This document shows, in pieces, positions 32,071-41,115 of a DNA stretch of 64,000 nucleotides (position 1 is the first letter of the stretch; each line of letters begins with the position of its first letter). The stretch is from Rhizobium sp. CB3090 (GTDB lineage: Bacteria > Pseudomonadota > Alphaproteobacteria > Rhizobiales > Rhizobiaceae): positions 1,302,001 to 1,366,000 of the forward strand of contig NZ_CP121662.1 of NCBI RefSeq assembly GCF_029714285.1, given 5' to 3'. The notes below the pieces were generated by a model, which was not told where the DNA came from, ran no database searches, and worked only from the letters and a program-made list of their open reading frames with translations. The position numbers were made by a program, and so were the translations under genes.

Positions 32071-33518
32071 CAGCTACGATCCTTGTCGCCGACGATGATG
32101 CGGCCATCCGCACCGTGCTCAATCAGGCTTTGAGCCGCGCGGGTTACGATGTGCGCATCACATCCAACGCCGCCACGCTCTGGCGTTGGGTTTCTGCCGG
32201 CGAAGGCGACCTCGTTGTAACCGACGTCGTCATGCCTGACGAAAACGCCTTCGACCTGCTGCCGCGCATCAAGAAGGCGAGGCCGGAGCTGCCCGTTCTG
32301 GTCATGAGCGCGCAGAATACCTTCATGACGGCGATCAAAGCTTCGGAAAAGGGCGCCTATGACTATCTGCCGAAGCCCTTCGACCTGACGGAGCTGATCG
32401 CCATCATCGGCCGTGCGCTATCCGAACCGAAGCGCAAGCCCGCCAAACTCGATGACGACATGCAGGACGGCATGCCGCTGGTTGGCCGATCTGCGGCTAT
32501 GCAGGAAATCTACCGCGTATTGGCGCGCCTGATGCAGACGGACCTGACGCTGATGATCACCGGCGAATCCGGCACCGGCAAGGAGCTCGTAGCCCGCGCG
32601 CTGCATGATTACGGCAAGCGCCGCAATGGTCCCTTTGTCGCTATCAACATGGCGGCAATCCCGCGCGACCTCATCGAATCCGAATTGTTCGGCCATGAAA
32701 AGGGCGCCTTCACCGGCGCACAGACGCGCTCGACCGGCCGCTTCGAGCAGGCCGAAGGCGGCACGCTGTTTCTCGATGAAATCGGCGATATGCCGATGGA
32801 TGCCCAGACACGCCTGCTGCGCGTCCTGCAGCAGGGCGAATATACGACCGTCGGCGGCCGCACGCCGATCCGCACCGACGTCCGTATCGTTGCCGCGACG
32901 AACAAGGATTTGAAGCAGGCGATCAATCAGGGCCTCTTCCGCGAAGATCTCTACTATCGCCTCAATGTCGTGCCGCTACGCCTGCCGCCGCTGCGTGACC
33001 GCGCCGAAGATATTCCCGATCTCGTCCGTCATTTCGTGCAGCAGGCGGAAAAGGAAGGACTGGGCTCGAAGCGGTTCGACCAGGAAGCCCTGGAGCTGAT
33101 GAAGGCCTATCCCTGGCCGGGCAACGTGCGCGAGCTGGAAAACCTCATCCGCCGGCTGATGGCGCTCTATCCGCAGGATGTTATCACCAAAGAGATCATC
33201 GATGCCGAGTTGCGGGCCGATGTGCCCGACAGCCCGATCGAAAAGGGTCCGGTTCGCACCGGCTCCATGACCATCGCCCAGGCGGTCGAGGAGAACATGC
33301 GTACCTATTTCGCCGGCTTCGGCGACAATCTGCCGCCGCCAGGGCTCTATGATCGGGTTCTTACGGAAATGGAATATCCGCTGATCCTTGCCGCGCTGAC
33401 CGCAACCCGCGGCAATCAGATCAAAGCCGCCGATTTGCTTGGCCTCAACCGCAATACATTGCGCAAAAAGATCAGAGAACTGGGTGTTTCCGTCTATCGG
33501 AGCTCCCGCACCGCTTGA
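32067..33518 (+). CDS. ntrC: Nitrogen regulation response regulator NtrC
   Basis: NtrC activates sigma-54 promoters of nitrogen assimilation genes. The 483-residue protein has a receiver domain with phosphoacceptor Asp about 53 ([11 protein letters not shown]), an AAA+ domain with Walker A GESGTGKE, the sigma-54-contacting loop GAFTGA ([12 protein letters not shown]) and Walker [14 protein letters not shown], and a Fis-type helix-turn-helix at the C terminus ([23 protein letters not shown]). The GAFTGA loop is intact, in contrast to the nearby NtrX. It is the last gene of dusB-ntrB-ntrC. Confidence 0.97.
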   Translation: MTATILVADDDAAIRTVLNQALSRAGYDVRITSNAATLWRWVSAGEGDLVVTDVVMPDENAFDLLPRIKKARPELPVLVMSAQNTFMTAIKASEKGAYDYLPKPFDLTELIAIIGRALSEPKRKPAKLDDDMQDGMPLVGRSAAMQEIYRVLARLMQTDLTLMITGESGTGKELVARALHDYGKRRNGPFVAINMAAIPRDLIESELFGHEKGAFTGAQTRSTGRFEQAEGGTLFLDEIGDMPMDAQTRLLRVLQQGEYTTVGGRTPIRTDVRIVAATNKDLKQAINQGLFREDLYYRLNVVPLRLPPLRDRAEDIPDLVRHFVQQAEKEGLGSKRFDQEALELMKAYPWPGNVRELENLIRRLMALYPQDVITKEIIDAELRADVPDSPIEKGPVRTGSMTIAQAVEENMRTYFAGFGDNLPPPGLYDRVLTEMEYPLILAALTATRGNQIKAADLLGLNRNTLRKKIRELGVSVYRSSRTA

Positions 33519-33805
33519 CAATGTGATCGGATGCGTTGCATTTTCGCCACAATGCGTTGCTTAAAGGTCACGCAGCCGGTTAACCATTTTTGTGGTAGCG
33601 ATTCGTCGGGTGTGCTTCTGCGCAAGAGGAAATTGTTCAGTAGTTTCAGTTCATTATTCAAATGATTTGAAACGGAAGTTTCGCGTTAAATGCGAAACTG
33701 GATGACGGTTCCTTATCTTTGCCTGTCGCTCTTGCTGCCGCCAAAACAGTGCTGATGAAATTTTGGCCCGGGCGCCGACCGCCGCCTGCGCCCGGAGAGA
33801 TGGGA

Positions 33806-36079
33806 ATGAAGCAGGACGCGGTGTCGCCGACAACGAGCGACGAGGCGGTCGTCAAGGTGACGGACCGTCGTGCATCCTTCGCACTTCCTGGCCTGATCTT
33901 GGCCGGCGGCGCGCTTTTGTGCGCGATTGCCACGCTTCTGATGCTTCTGGGGCTGACGCCGATTGCCCCCACGTCATCCGTCGTCTTCACTTCCGTCGTC
34001 ATCAACGGCCTGTTCGTTCTGGGGCTGATGGCCTTGATCGCGCGTGAAGTTGCGCGCCTCGTGAAAGCCCGTAGTCGCGGCCGCGCGGCGGCACGCCTGC
34101 ATATCCGTATCGTCGTTCTCTTTTCCATCGTCGCGATCACGCCGGCGATCCTTGTCGCCATTGTCGCCAGTTTGACGCTGAATGTCGGCCTCGATCGCTG
34201 GTTTGCGCTGCGCACGCAGCAGATCATCAGCTCCTCGCAGAATGTCGCCCAAGCCTATCTGATGGAAAACGCCAGCTACCTGCAGGGCCAGACCGTTTCC
34301 ATGGCGAACGATCTGGAGCGCAATCGCACGCTCTACAGTCTCGACCGCACCGGTTTCGCCGATCTGATGACCCGCCAGGCCAAGGGCCGCGGTTTGCTGG
34401 GCGCTTTCCTGGTGCGCCGTGACGGCACCGCGATTGTTCAGGCCGACATTAAGACCGAGCGGCCGCTGCCGGCAATTCCGAAGGATGCACTCGACGCCTC
34501 TGCCGACGGCCAGCCGACGCTCATACCGCCCGGTGTCACCAACCTCGTCGGTGCGGTCATCAAATTGGATGAAATTCCAGGCGCCTTTCTGTATACGGTC
34601 CGGGCCGTCGATCCGCGCGTCATGAACGCCATGCGCATGGTCGAAGACAACACGGCCGAATACAAGGCGATGGAAGCAGGCCGTATGTCCCTGCAGATCG
34701 CCTTTGCCGTGCTATACATCGGCTTTGCCTTGATCGTGCTTTTGGCGGCGATCTGGACCGCGATCGCGGTTGCCGACCGTATCGTACGGCCGATCCGGCT
34801 TTTGATCAGCGCTGCCGACAATGTCGCGTCCGGCAACATGAATGTGCTGGTGCCGGTGCGCGCAGCCGATGGCGACGTCGGCAGCCTGTCGCGCACCTTC
34901 AACAAGATGATCTCGGAGATCCGCACGCAGCGCGACGAGATCCTCGAAGCCAAGGACGAAGTGGACGATCGCCGCCGTTTCATCGAAGCGGTGCTTTCCG
35001 GTGTCACTGCAGCCGTGATCGGCGTCGAACACGACCGGCGCATCACCATTGCCAACACATCCGCCGAAGAGCTGCTGACACTGAAGAGCGACGAACTCGT
35101 CGGCAAGAACCTGGCTGAGATAGCCCCTGAAGTCGAGCAGGTCGTGACGGAAGCGACCACCCGGCATCGCAATGATTTCCGCAAGCAGATCAGCCTGGTG
35201 CGCGGCGGCACGGTGCGAACACTGAGCGTTCAGGTGACACGCGAGGAATCGCGCGATTCGAACGAATCCTACGTCATCACGCTCGACGACATTACCGATC
35301 TGGTCATCGCCCAGCGTTCGACCGCCTGGGCCGATGTTGCCCGCCGTATCGCGCATGAAATCAAGAACCCGCTGACGCCGATCCAGCTTTCCGCCGAGCG
35401 CATCCGCCGCCGCTTCGGCAAGAATATCGCCGAGGCCGATCGCCCCGTCTTCGATCAATGCACCGACACGATCATCCGCCAAGTCGGCGACATCGGTCGC
35501 ATGGTCGATGAATTCTCGTCCTTCGCCCGTATGCCGAAGCCGACCATGGAGCCAAGCGACCTGCGCGACATCCTGCGCGATGCGGTGTTCCTGCGCGAAA
35601 TGGGCAATAACCACGTCAAGTTCGAGCGCGAACTTGGCGAGGAGCGGCTGGAAGGCATGTTTGACATACGCATGCTGGGCCAGGCCTTCGGCAATCTCAT
35701 CAAGAATGCCGTCGAGGCGATCGAGGGCGTGCCGAGCGGCGAGACGCGCGAGGAGCCTAAAGTTCTCGTCCGTTCATTCCTGGATTCAGAGCGCGACCGC
35801 TTTACGGTTGACGTCATCGACAATGGCCGCGGCCTTCCCGTCGAGAACCGGCACAGCATTCTCGAGCCTTACATGACGATGCGTGAGAAGGGGACTGGCC
35901 TTGGGCTCGCGATCGTCAAGAAGATCATTGAAGACCATGGCGGGCAGCTCGAACTGCACGATGCTCCCGCCGATTTCGACCAGGGCAGGGGTGCCATGAT
36001 CCGCGTGCATTTGCCGCGTCGTGAGCAGGCCGCCGTAGCCCAAGCAGCAAGTGACAAGGAAAGCGTTTATGGCATCTGA
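33806..36079 (+). CDS. ntrY: Nitrogen regulation sensor histidine kinase NtrY
   Basis: NtrY is the membrane sensor of the NtrY-NtrX pair, linked to nitrogen, redox and envelope control in alphaproteobacteria. The protein of about 757 residues has hydrophobic segments near residues 30-50, 60-80 and 110-130, a periplasmic sensor region, another membrane segment near residue 310, a HAMP domain (IVRPIRLLISAADNVASGN), a PAS domain (FIEAVLSGVTAAVIGVEHDRR), the phosphoacceptor site [21 protein letters not shown], and ATPase motifs (NLIKNAVEAI, VIDNGRGLP, GTGLGLAIVKKI). ATG 33806 has GGAGAG at good spacing and is preferred over earlier in-frame starts. It overlaps ntrX by 11 bases. Confidence 0.94.
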   Translation: MKQDAVSPTTSDEAVVKVTDRRASFALPGLILAGGALLCAIATLLMLLGLTPIAPTSSVVFTSVVINGLFVLGLMALIAREVARLVKARSRGRAAARLHIRIVVLFSIVAITPAILVAIVASLTLNVGLDRWFALRTQQIISSSQNVAQAYLMENASYLQGQTVSMANDLERNRTLYSLDRTGFADLMTRQAKGRGLLGAFLVRRDGTAIVQADIKTERPLPAIPKDALDASADGQPTLIPPGVTNLVGAVIKLDEIPGAFLYTVRAVDPRVMNAMRMVEDNTAEYKAMEAGRMSLQIAFAVLYIGFALIVLLAAIWTAIAVADRIVRPIRLLISAADNVASGNMNVLVPVRAADGDVGSLSRTFNKMISEIRTQRDEILEAKDEVDDRRRFIEAVLSGVTAAVIGVEHDRRITIANTSAEELLTLKSDELVGKNLAEIAPEVEQVVTEATTRHRNDFRKQISLVRGGTVRTLSVQVTREESRDSNESYVITLDDITDLVIAQRSTAWADVARRIAHEIKNPLTPIQLSAERIRRRFGKNIAEADRPVFDQCTDTIIRQVGDIGRMVDEFSSFARMPKPTMEPSDLRDILRDAVFLREMGNNHVKFERELGEERLEGMFDIRMLGQAFGNLIKNAVEAIEGVPSGETREEPKVLVRSFLDSERDRFTVDVIDNGRGLPVENRHSILEPYMTMREKGTGLGLAIVKKIIEDHGGQLELHDAPADFDQGRGAMIRVHLPRREQAAVAQAASDKESVYGI

Positions 36080-37433
36080 TATTCTCGTGGTGGATGATGA
36101 GGAAGATATTCGCGAAATCGTTTCGGGAATTCTTTCGGATGAGGGGCATGAGACTCGCACCGCGTTCGACAGCGACAGTGCTCTGGCAGCTATCTCCGAT
36201 CGAGCGCCGCGGCTGATTTTCCTCGATATCTGGATGCAAGGCAGCAAGCTCGACGGGTTGTCGCTGTTGGATGAGATCAAGACGCGTCATCCGGAACTGC
36301 CGGTGGTGATGATCTCCGGCCACGGCAACATCGAAACCGCCGTTTCCGCTATCAAGCGCGGCGCCTTCGATTTCATTGAGAAGCCGTTTAAGGCCGACCG
36401 GCTGATCCTGATCGCCGAACGCGCGTTGGAGAATTCCAAGCTGAAGCGCGAGGTTTCGGAGCTGAAGCGCCGCACCGGCGATGCCGTCGAGCTGATCGGC
36501 ACATCGGTTGCCGTTTCGCAGCTCCGGCAGACCATCGACAAGGTCTCGCCGACCAATAGCCGAGTGATGATCTTCGGCCCCTCCGGTTCCGGCAAGGAAC
36601 TCGTGGCCCGCATGATCCACAAGAAGTCGACACGGGCCAACGGTCCGTTCGTCGCGCTGAATGCCGCAACGATCACGCCTGAACGAATGGAAATCGCGCT
36701 GTTCGGCACCGAGGGATCGCCGGGCCAGCCGCGCAAGATCGGTGCGCTGGAGGAGGCCCATCGCGGCATCCTCTATCTCGATGAGGTCGGCGAGATGCCG
36801 CGCGAGACGCAGAACAAGATCCTGCGGGTGCTGGTCGATCAGCAGTTCGAGCGCGTCGGCGGCTCAAAGCGCGTGAAAGTCGATGTGCGCATCATATCGT
36901 CGACTGCCTACAATCTGGAAAGCCGGATCGCCGAAAGCCTGTTCCGCGAAGACCTCTATCACCGTCTTGCCGTGGTTCCGGTGCGAGTGCCGGCGCTCGC
37001 CGAACGGCGGGAGGACATTCCATTCCTCGTCGATCAACTGATGCGGCAGATTTCGGAGCAGGCCGGCATCCGCTCGCGCCGCATCGGCGACGATGCCATG
37101 GCGGTGCTGCAGGCGCATGATTGGCCGGGCAATATCCGCCAGCTTCGCAACAATATCGAGCGCTTGATGATCCTCGCGCGCACCGACGGCGCTGAGGCCC
37201 CCATCTCGGCGGAGATGCTGCCGACTGATCTCGGCGACATGCTGCCGAAGGTTTCCGCCAAAAACGACTATCACATTATGACATTGCCGCTGCGCGAAGC
37301 CCGCGAAATGTTTGAGCGCGACTACCTGATCGCGCAAATCAACCGCTTCGGCGGCAATATTTCGCGCACCGCCGAGTTCGTCGGCATGGAGCGCTCGGCG
37401 CTGCACCGCAAGCTGAAGTCGCTCGGCGTCTGA
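36069..37433 (+). CDS. ntrX: Nitrogen regulation response regulator NtrX
   Basis: NtrX is the partner of NtrY. The 454-residue protein has a receiver domain (VVDDEEDIREIV; phosphoacceptor Asp in LIFLDIWMQG), an AAA+ domain with Walker A GPSGSGKELVARMIH and Walker B RGILYLDEVGEMP, and a Fis-type helix-turn-helix (GNISRTAEFVGMERSALHRKLKSLGV). The loop that in sigma-54 activators reads GAFTGA is instead GTEGSPGQPRKIG, so classical sigma-54 activation seems unlikely and the protein may act as a conventional regulator. ATG 36069 is preferred to the earlier in-frame start because AAGGAAAG lies just upstream. Confidence 0.95.
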   Translation: MASDILVVDDEEDIREIVSGILSDEGHETRTAFDSDSALAAISDRAPRLIFLDIWMQGSKLDGLSLLDEIKTRHPELPVVMISGHGNIETAVSAIKRGAFDFIEKPFKADRLILIAERALENSKLKREVSELKRRTGDAVELIGTSVAVSQLRQTIDKVSPTNSRVMIFGPSGSGKELVARMIHKKSTRANGPFVALNAATITPERMEIALFGTEGSPGQPRKIGALEEAHRGILYLDEVGEMPRETQNKILRVLVDQQFERVGGSKRVKVDVRIISSTAYNLESRIAESLFREDLYHRLAVVPVRVPALAERREDIPFLVDQLMRQISEQAGIRSRRIGDDAMAVLQAHDWPGNIRQLRNNIERLMILARTDGAEAPISAEMLPTDLGDMLPKVSAKNDYHIMTLPLREAREMFERDYLIAQINRFGGNISRTAEFVGMERSALHRKLKSLGV

Positions 37434-37507
37434 AGTCATTGCGCGGCAGTTCCGGTCTGCCCCGCAACTTCCTCATATCCTTCAAGAAATTCTGATCGGG
37501 GTCCGCC

Positions 37508-38371
37508 ATGCCGAGAATAGCTTATGTCAATGGCCGTTACGTCAAGCACAGCGACGCGATGGTCCATGTCGAGGATCGCGGTTATCAATTTGCCGATGGT
37601 GTCTATGAGGTTTGCGAGGTCCGTCACGGTTTGATCGTTGATTTGACTCGCCATCTTGATCGTCTCAACCGCTCGCTCGGCGAACTGCGCATCGCCTGGC
37701 CGATGAGCCGCGCGGCGCTGATCCATGTGATTCGCGAGACCCTGCGCCGCAATCATGTCCGCAACGGCCTGTTCTATCTGCAGGTGACGCGCGGCGTCGC
37801 CCGCCGTGATCATGTCTTCCCGGCCGAAGGCACGCCTTCGTCGATTGTCGTCACCGCCAAGAGCACCGATCCGTCCATCATCGCCAAGAAAAATGCCAAT
37901 GGCATCAAGGCGATTACCGTGCGCGACAATCGTTGGGATCGGGTCGACATCAAGTCTGTCGGGCTTCTGTCGAACGCGTTGGCTCGCCAGCAGGCCAAGG
38001 AAGCCGGCGCACAGGAGGCCATCTATATCGACCATAACGGCATGGTGAAGGAGGGCGCGGCGACTAACGTCTGGATCGTCGATACCGACGGCAACCTTGT
38101 CACGCGCCCGGCCGAGCACGGCATTTTGCGCGGCATCACGCGTACGACGCTGATGGATGTCGCCGCGAAATTGGAGCTTGCGATCGTCGAGCGTTTCTTC
38201 TCCGTCGAGGAGATGATGGCGGCGCGCGAAGTGTTCATCACGGCCGCTACCAGCATTTGTTTTCCGGTGGTTGCCATCGATGGCGAGGCGATTGCCAACG
38301 GTCATCTCGGAAGCGTTTCGCAGAAAATTCGCGAAGCCTTTTTCGACGTTGCGGAAAAGACTGCGATTTGA
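37508..38371 (+). CDS. dat: D-amino acid aminotransferase (class IV PLP enzyme)
   Basis: The 287-residue protein has a fold-type IV aminotransferase pattern: YVNGRYVKHSDAMVHVEDRGYQFADGVYEVCEV at the N terminus, the PLP-binding lysine at about 149 (DIKSVGLLSNALARQQAKEAGA), and MVKEGAATNVWIVD with GILRGITRTTL binding the cofactor phosphate. These features fit D-alanine transaminase, which supplies D-amino acids such as D-glutamate, better than BCAT, but substrate choice cannot be read with certainty. It lies 74 bases after ntrX and 108 before hfq. Confidence 0.88.
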   Translation: MPRIAYVNGRYVKHSDAMVHVEDRGYQFADGVYEVCEVRHGLIVDLTRHLDRLNRSLGELRIAWPMSRAALIHVIRETLRRNHVRNGLFYLQVTRGVARRDHVFPAEGTPSSIVVTAKSTDPSIIAKKNANGIKAITVRDNRWDRVDIKSVGLLSNALARQQAKEAGAQEAIYIDHNGMVKEGAATNVWIVDTDGNLVTRPAEHGILRGITRTTLMDVAAKLELAIVERFFSVEEMMAAREVFITAATSICFPVVAIDGEAIANGHLGSVSQKIREAFFDVAEKTAI

Positions 38372-38479
38372 TACCAACATTCGCTGGAGGGGAGAGAATG
38401 AGGGTATCTCCTGTCCGGGGTCTCAGTATATCTTGATATTTCACCGGCTTAGGCCGGCAAAAAAGAAAGAAGCGGCGCG

Positions 38480-38722
38480 ATGGCGGAACGTTCTCAAAAC
38501 TTGCAGGACCTATTTCTCAATACTGTTCGCAAGCAAAAGATTTCACTCACCATCTTTTTGATCAACGGCGTAAAGCTCACGGGCGTTGTTACGTCCTTCG
38601 ACAATTTCTGCGTCCTGCTGCGTCGAGACGGCCATTCACAGCTCGTCTACAAGCATGCGATCTCCACGATCATGCCTGGCCAACCGATGCAGATGTTCGA
38701 GAGCGAAGAAGTCGCATCCTAA
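38480..38722 (+). CDS. hfq: RNA chaperone Hfq
   Basis: Hfq forms a hexameric ring that pairs small RNAs with mRNAs; in rhizobia it also influences nitrogen fixation regulation. The 80-residue protein has the Sm1 motif ([36 protein letters not shown]) and the Sm2 motif ([10 protein letters not shown]). The C-terminal tail is short, as usual in alphaproteobacteria. It is followed directly by hflX, as in many proteobacteria; the hfq stop codon is in the same frame as hflX. Confidence 0.97.
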   Translation: MAERSQNLQDLFLNTVRKQKISLTIFLINGVKLTGVVTSFDNFCVLLRRDGHSQLVYKHAISTIMPGQPMQMFESEEVAS

Positions 38723-38818
38723 CTAGGATTTGCCGTTATCACGACACGCGATACGAAAAACGATTCCATTATCCCGGAAACTGCGAAGCATCGGGACGAT
38801 GCGCATGCTGTCGTCATA

Positions 38819-40135
38819 GTGCCTGTCCTGAAGCAGGCGCGCGCATCGCGCTCCGCGCAGGCGGATGGTGCGACGATCACCTCCCGTTCCCCAGAAAGCC
38901 GGCTTGAAGAAGCCAAGGGTCTGGCGCTCGCCATCGACCTGGATGTCGTCAACGGCTCGATTGTGCCGATCAGCGATCCGCGCCCGGCGACGCTTCTCGG
39001 CACCGGCAAGATCGAGGAAATCCGCGCGCTGCTCGATGAATTCGATGCCGGCCTGGTGATCGTCGATCATCCGCTGACGCCGGTACAGCAGCGCAATCTT
39101 GAGAAGGAATGGAACGCCAAGGTCATCGACCGCACGGGCCTGATCCTTGAAATCTTCGGCCGCCGCGCCTCCACCAAGGAAGGTACGCTGCAGGTCGATC
39201 TTGCGCATTTGAACTACCAGAAGGGCCGGCTCGTTCGAAGCTGGACCCACCTTGAGCGCCAGCGCGGCGGCGCGGGCTTCATGGGCGGCCCCGGTGAAAC
39301 CCAGATCGAAGCCGACCGGCGCATGCTGCAGGAGCGGATCATCCGGCTCGAACGCGAGCTGGAGCAGGTGGTGCGCACCCGCCAGCTTCACCGTGCCAAG
39401 CGCAAAAAGGTGCCGCATCCGATCGTGGCATTGGTGGGCTACACCAACGCCGGCAAGTCGACGCTGTTCAACCGGATCACCGGCGCCGGCGTCCTGGCCG
39501 AGGACATGCTATTTGCGACGCTCGATCCGACGCTGCGGCGCATGAAGCTGCCGCATGGCCGCACCGTGATTCTCTCCGATACCGTCGGCTTCATTTCCGA
39601 CCTGCCGACCCATTTGGTGGCCGCTTTCCGCGCCACATTGGAAGAAGTCCTGGAAGCCGACCTGATTCTGCATGTGCGCGATCTTTCGGATGACGACAAT
39701 CAGGCGCAGAGCGCCGATGTCATGCGCATTCTCGGCGATCTCGGCATCGGCGAGGCGGAAGGGGCGGGACGCATCCTCGAAGTCTGGAACAAGATCGATC
39801 GGCTGGAGCCGGAGGCGCATGATGCCATCGTCCAGAAGGCATCGACCGCCGAAAACGTCATCGCGGTCTCGGCAAGGAGCGGCGAGGGCGTCGATCGCCT
39901 GATGAACGAAATCAGCCGCCGGCTTTCCGGTGTCCTGACCGAGACGACGATCACGCTGCCCGTCGATAGGCTGGCGTTGTTGCCATGGCTCTACAATCAC
40001 GCCATCGTCGATGGCCGCGAAGACAATGAGGACGGCACCGTCACCTTGGATTTGCGCTTGACCGAGACGGAAGCGGCAGAGTTGGAGCGGCGCATGGGCA
40101 ACGGCCCGAAACCGCAGCGCGAGGACTGGGAATAG
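38819..40135 (+). CDS. hflX: GTPase HflX
   Basis: HflX is a ribosome-associated GTPase that splits stalled or heat-damaged 70S ribosomes. It has the N-terminal HflX domain (LEEAKGLALAIDLDVVNG, GKIEEIRALLDEF, NLEKEWNAKVIDRTGLILEIFGRRA), GGPGETQIEADRR, then the G domain with G1 GYTNAGKSTLFN and G3 DTVGFISDLPTHLVAAFRATLEE, and a short C-terminal domain. GTG 38819 is the first canonical start after the hfq stop and gives 438 residues, but it has no clear ribosome site, and the same frame is open back to 38723 with coding-like sequence. The true start may be an unusual codon upstream (see findings). Confidence 0.93.
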   Translation: MPVLKQARASRSAQADGATITSRSPESRLEEAKGLALAIDLDVVNGSIVPISDPRPATLLGTGKIEEIRALLDEFDAGLVIVDHPLTPVQQRNLEKEWNAKVIDRTGLILEIFGRRASTKEGTLQVDLAHLNYQKGRLVRSWTHLERQRGGAGFMGGPGETQIEADRRMLQERIIRLERELEQVVRTRQLHRAKRKKVPHPIVALVGYTNAGKSTLFNRITGAGVLAEDMLFATLDPTLRRMKLPHGRTVILSDTVGFISDLPTHLVAAFRATLEEVLEADLILHVRDLSDDDNQAQSADVMRILGDLGIGEAEGAGRILEVWNKIDRLEPEAHDAIVQKASTAENVIAVSARSGEGVDRLMNEISRRLSGVLTETTITLPVDRLALLPWLYNHAIVDGREDNEDGTVTLDLRLTETEAAELERRMGNGPKPQREDWE

Positions 40136-40150
40136 GCGTCCTCCGGCGTC

Positions 40151-40987
40151 CTATTCAGCGAGCTGACGCTCAATCGCCTTCGCCGCCTGCCAGATATCTT
40201 CCATCCGCTCCAGAGAGGCCCCGTCCAGGGTTTCCCCTTCGGCAGCGAGTGTCGTTTCGATGTGATTGAAACGACGGCGGAATTTCGTGTTCGTGCCGCG
40301 CAATGCCTGCTCGGGATCCGCCTTCACATGCCGGCCGATGTTGACGACGGCGAAGATCAGATCGCCCAGCTCGTCGCTGACCTTGGCCCTATCGCCGCTC
40401 GCAAGTGCCACCCGCAATTCGTCGATTTCCTCCTCGATCTTATCGAGGATCGGCTCTGGCGCCGACCAGTCGAAACCGACCTGGGCGGCGCGTTCCTGCA
40501 ACTTCAGCGCCTCAGTCAAGGCGGGGAAGCTGCGCTGCACCGAACCGAGGAAACCGGTGTTGAAATCCTCGGATATCCCCCGGCGTGCCCGGCGCTCGGC
40601 GCGCTCGCGCTTCTCTTCCGCCTTGATCTCTTCCCATTGCAACTTCACTGCATCGGGCGTATCGGCGCCGGAGACGGCGAAGACATGCGGGTGCCTGCGG
40701 ATCATCTTGCGAGTAATGGCCTCCACCACATCGCCAAAAGAGAATTCCCCCGCTTCCTCGGCCATGCGGGCATGGAAAACGACCTGCAGCAGGAGATCGC
40801 CGAGCTCCTCGCAAAGATCGTCCATATCCCTGCGTTCAATCGCATCGGAAACCTCGTAGGCTTCCTCGATCGTATAGGGCTTGATGGTCTCGAAGGTTTG
40901 GACGATGTCCCACGGGCAACCGGTCTCGGGATTGCGCAGCGCCGCCATGATTTCGATCAGGCGGGATATGTCTCGCGATGCTTCCAT
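40151..40987 (-). CDS. mazG: Nucleoside triphosphate pyrophosphohydrolase MazG
   Basis: MazG hydrolyses nucleoside triphosphates to monophosphates and pyrophosphate, cleaning abnormal nucleotides. The 278-residue protein has two MazG repeats: the first with CPWDIVQTFETIKPYTIEEAYEVSDAIE and DLCEELGDLLLQVVFHARMAEE (acidic metal-binding motif), the second with VGFDWSAPEPILDKIEEEIDELRVAL and VSDELGDLIFAVVNIGRH. ATG 40987 starts the conserved region; the frame continues upstream only into a repeat sequence. It converges with hflX, 15 bases apart. Confidence 0.95.
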   Translation of the reverse strand: MEASRDISRLIEIMAALRNPETGCPWDIVQTFETIKPYTIEEAYEVSDAIERRDMDDLCEELGDLLLQVVFHARMAEEAGEFSFGDVVEAITRKMIRRHPHVFAVSGADTPDAVKLQWEEIKAEEKRERAERRARRGISEDFNTGFLGSVQRSFPALTEALKLQERAAQVGFDWSAPEPILDKIEEEIDELRVALASGDRAKVSDELGDLIFAVVNIGRHVKADPEQALRGTNTKFRRRFNHIETTLAAEGETLDGASLERMEDIWQAAKAIERQLAE

Positions 40988-41008
40988 CGGGGCCTCTATG
41001 GTCTTGTC

Positions 41009-41057
41009 TAGAGCAATTCCAGGAAAAGTGCGTGAGCCGCTTTCCACCCGGAATTGC
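41009..41057. repeat. Rhizobial intergenic repeat, upstream half
   Basis: GCAATTCC (41013-41020) and GGAATTGC (41050-41057) form the outer arms of a palindromic element preceded by CTAGA. With the neighbouring palindrome it fills the space between mazG and the deaminase gene and has the look of a dispersed rhizobial intergenic unit. Confidence 0.65.
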
Positions 41058-41073
41058 GTGAAAACAAAGAGAT

Positions 41074-41112
41074 AGAGCAGTCCAGCGATTCCGTGAAGCG
41101 CTGAACTGCTCT
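41074..41112. repeat. Rhizobial intergenic palindrome (AGAGCAG type)
   Basis: AGAGCAGT-CAGCG pairs with CGCTG-ACTGCTCT around ATTCCGTGAA with a single mismatch; a 39-base unit just after the deaminase stop (minus strand). It may also act as a transcript end. Confidence 0.75.
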
Positions 41113-41115
41113 TGC

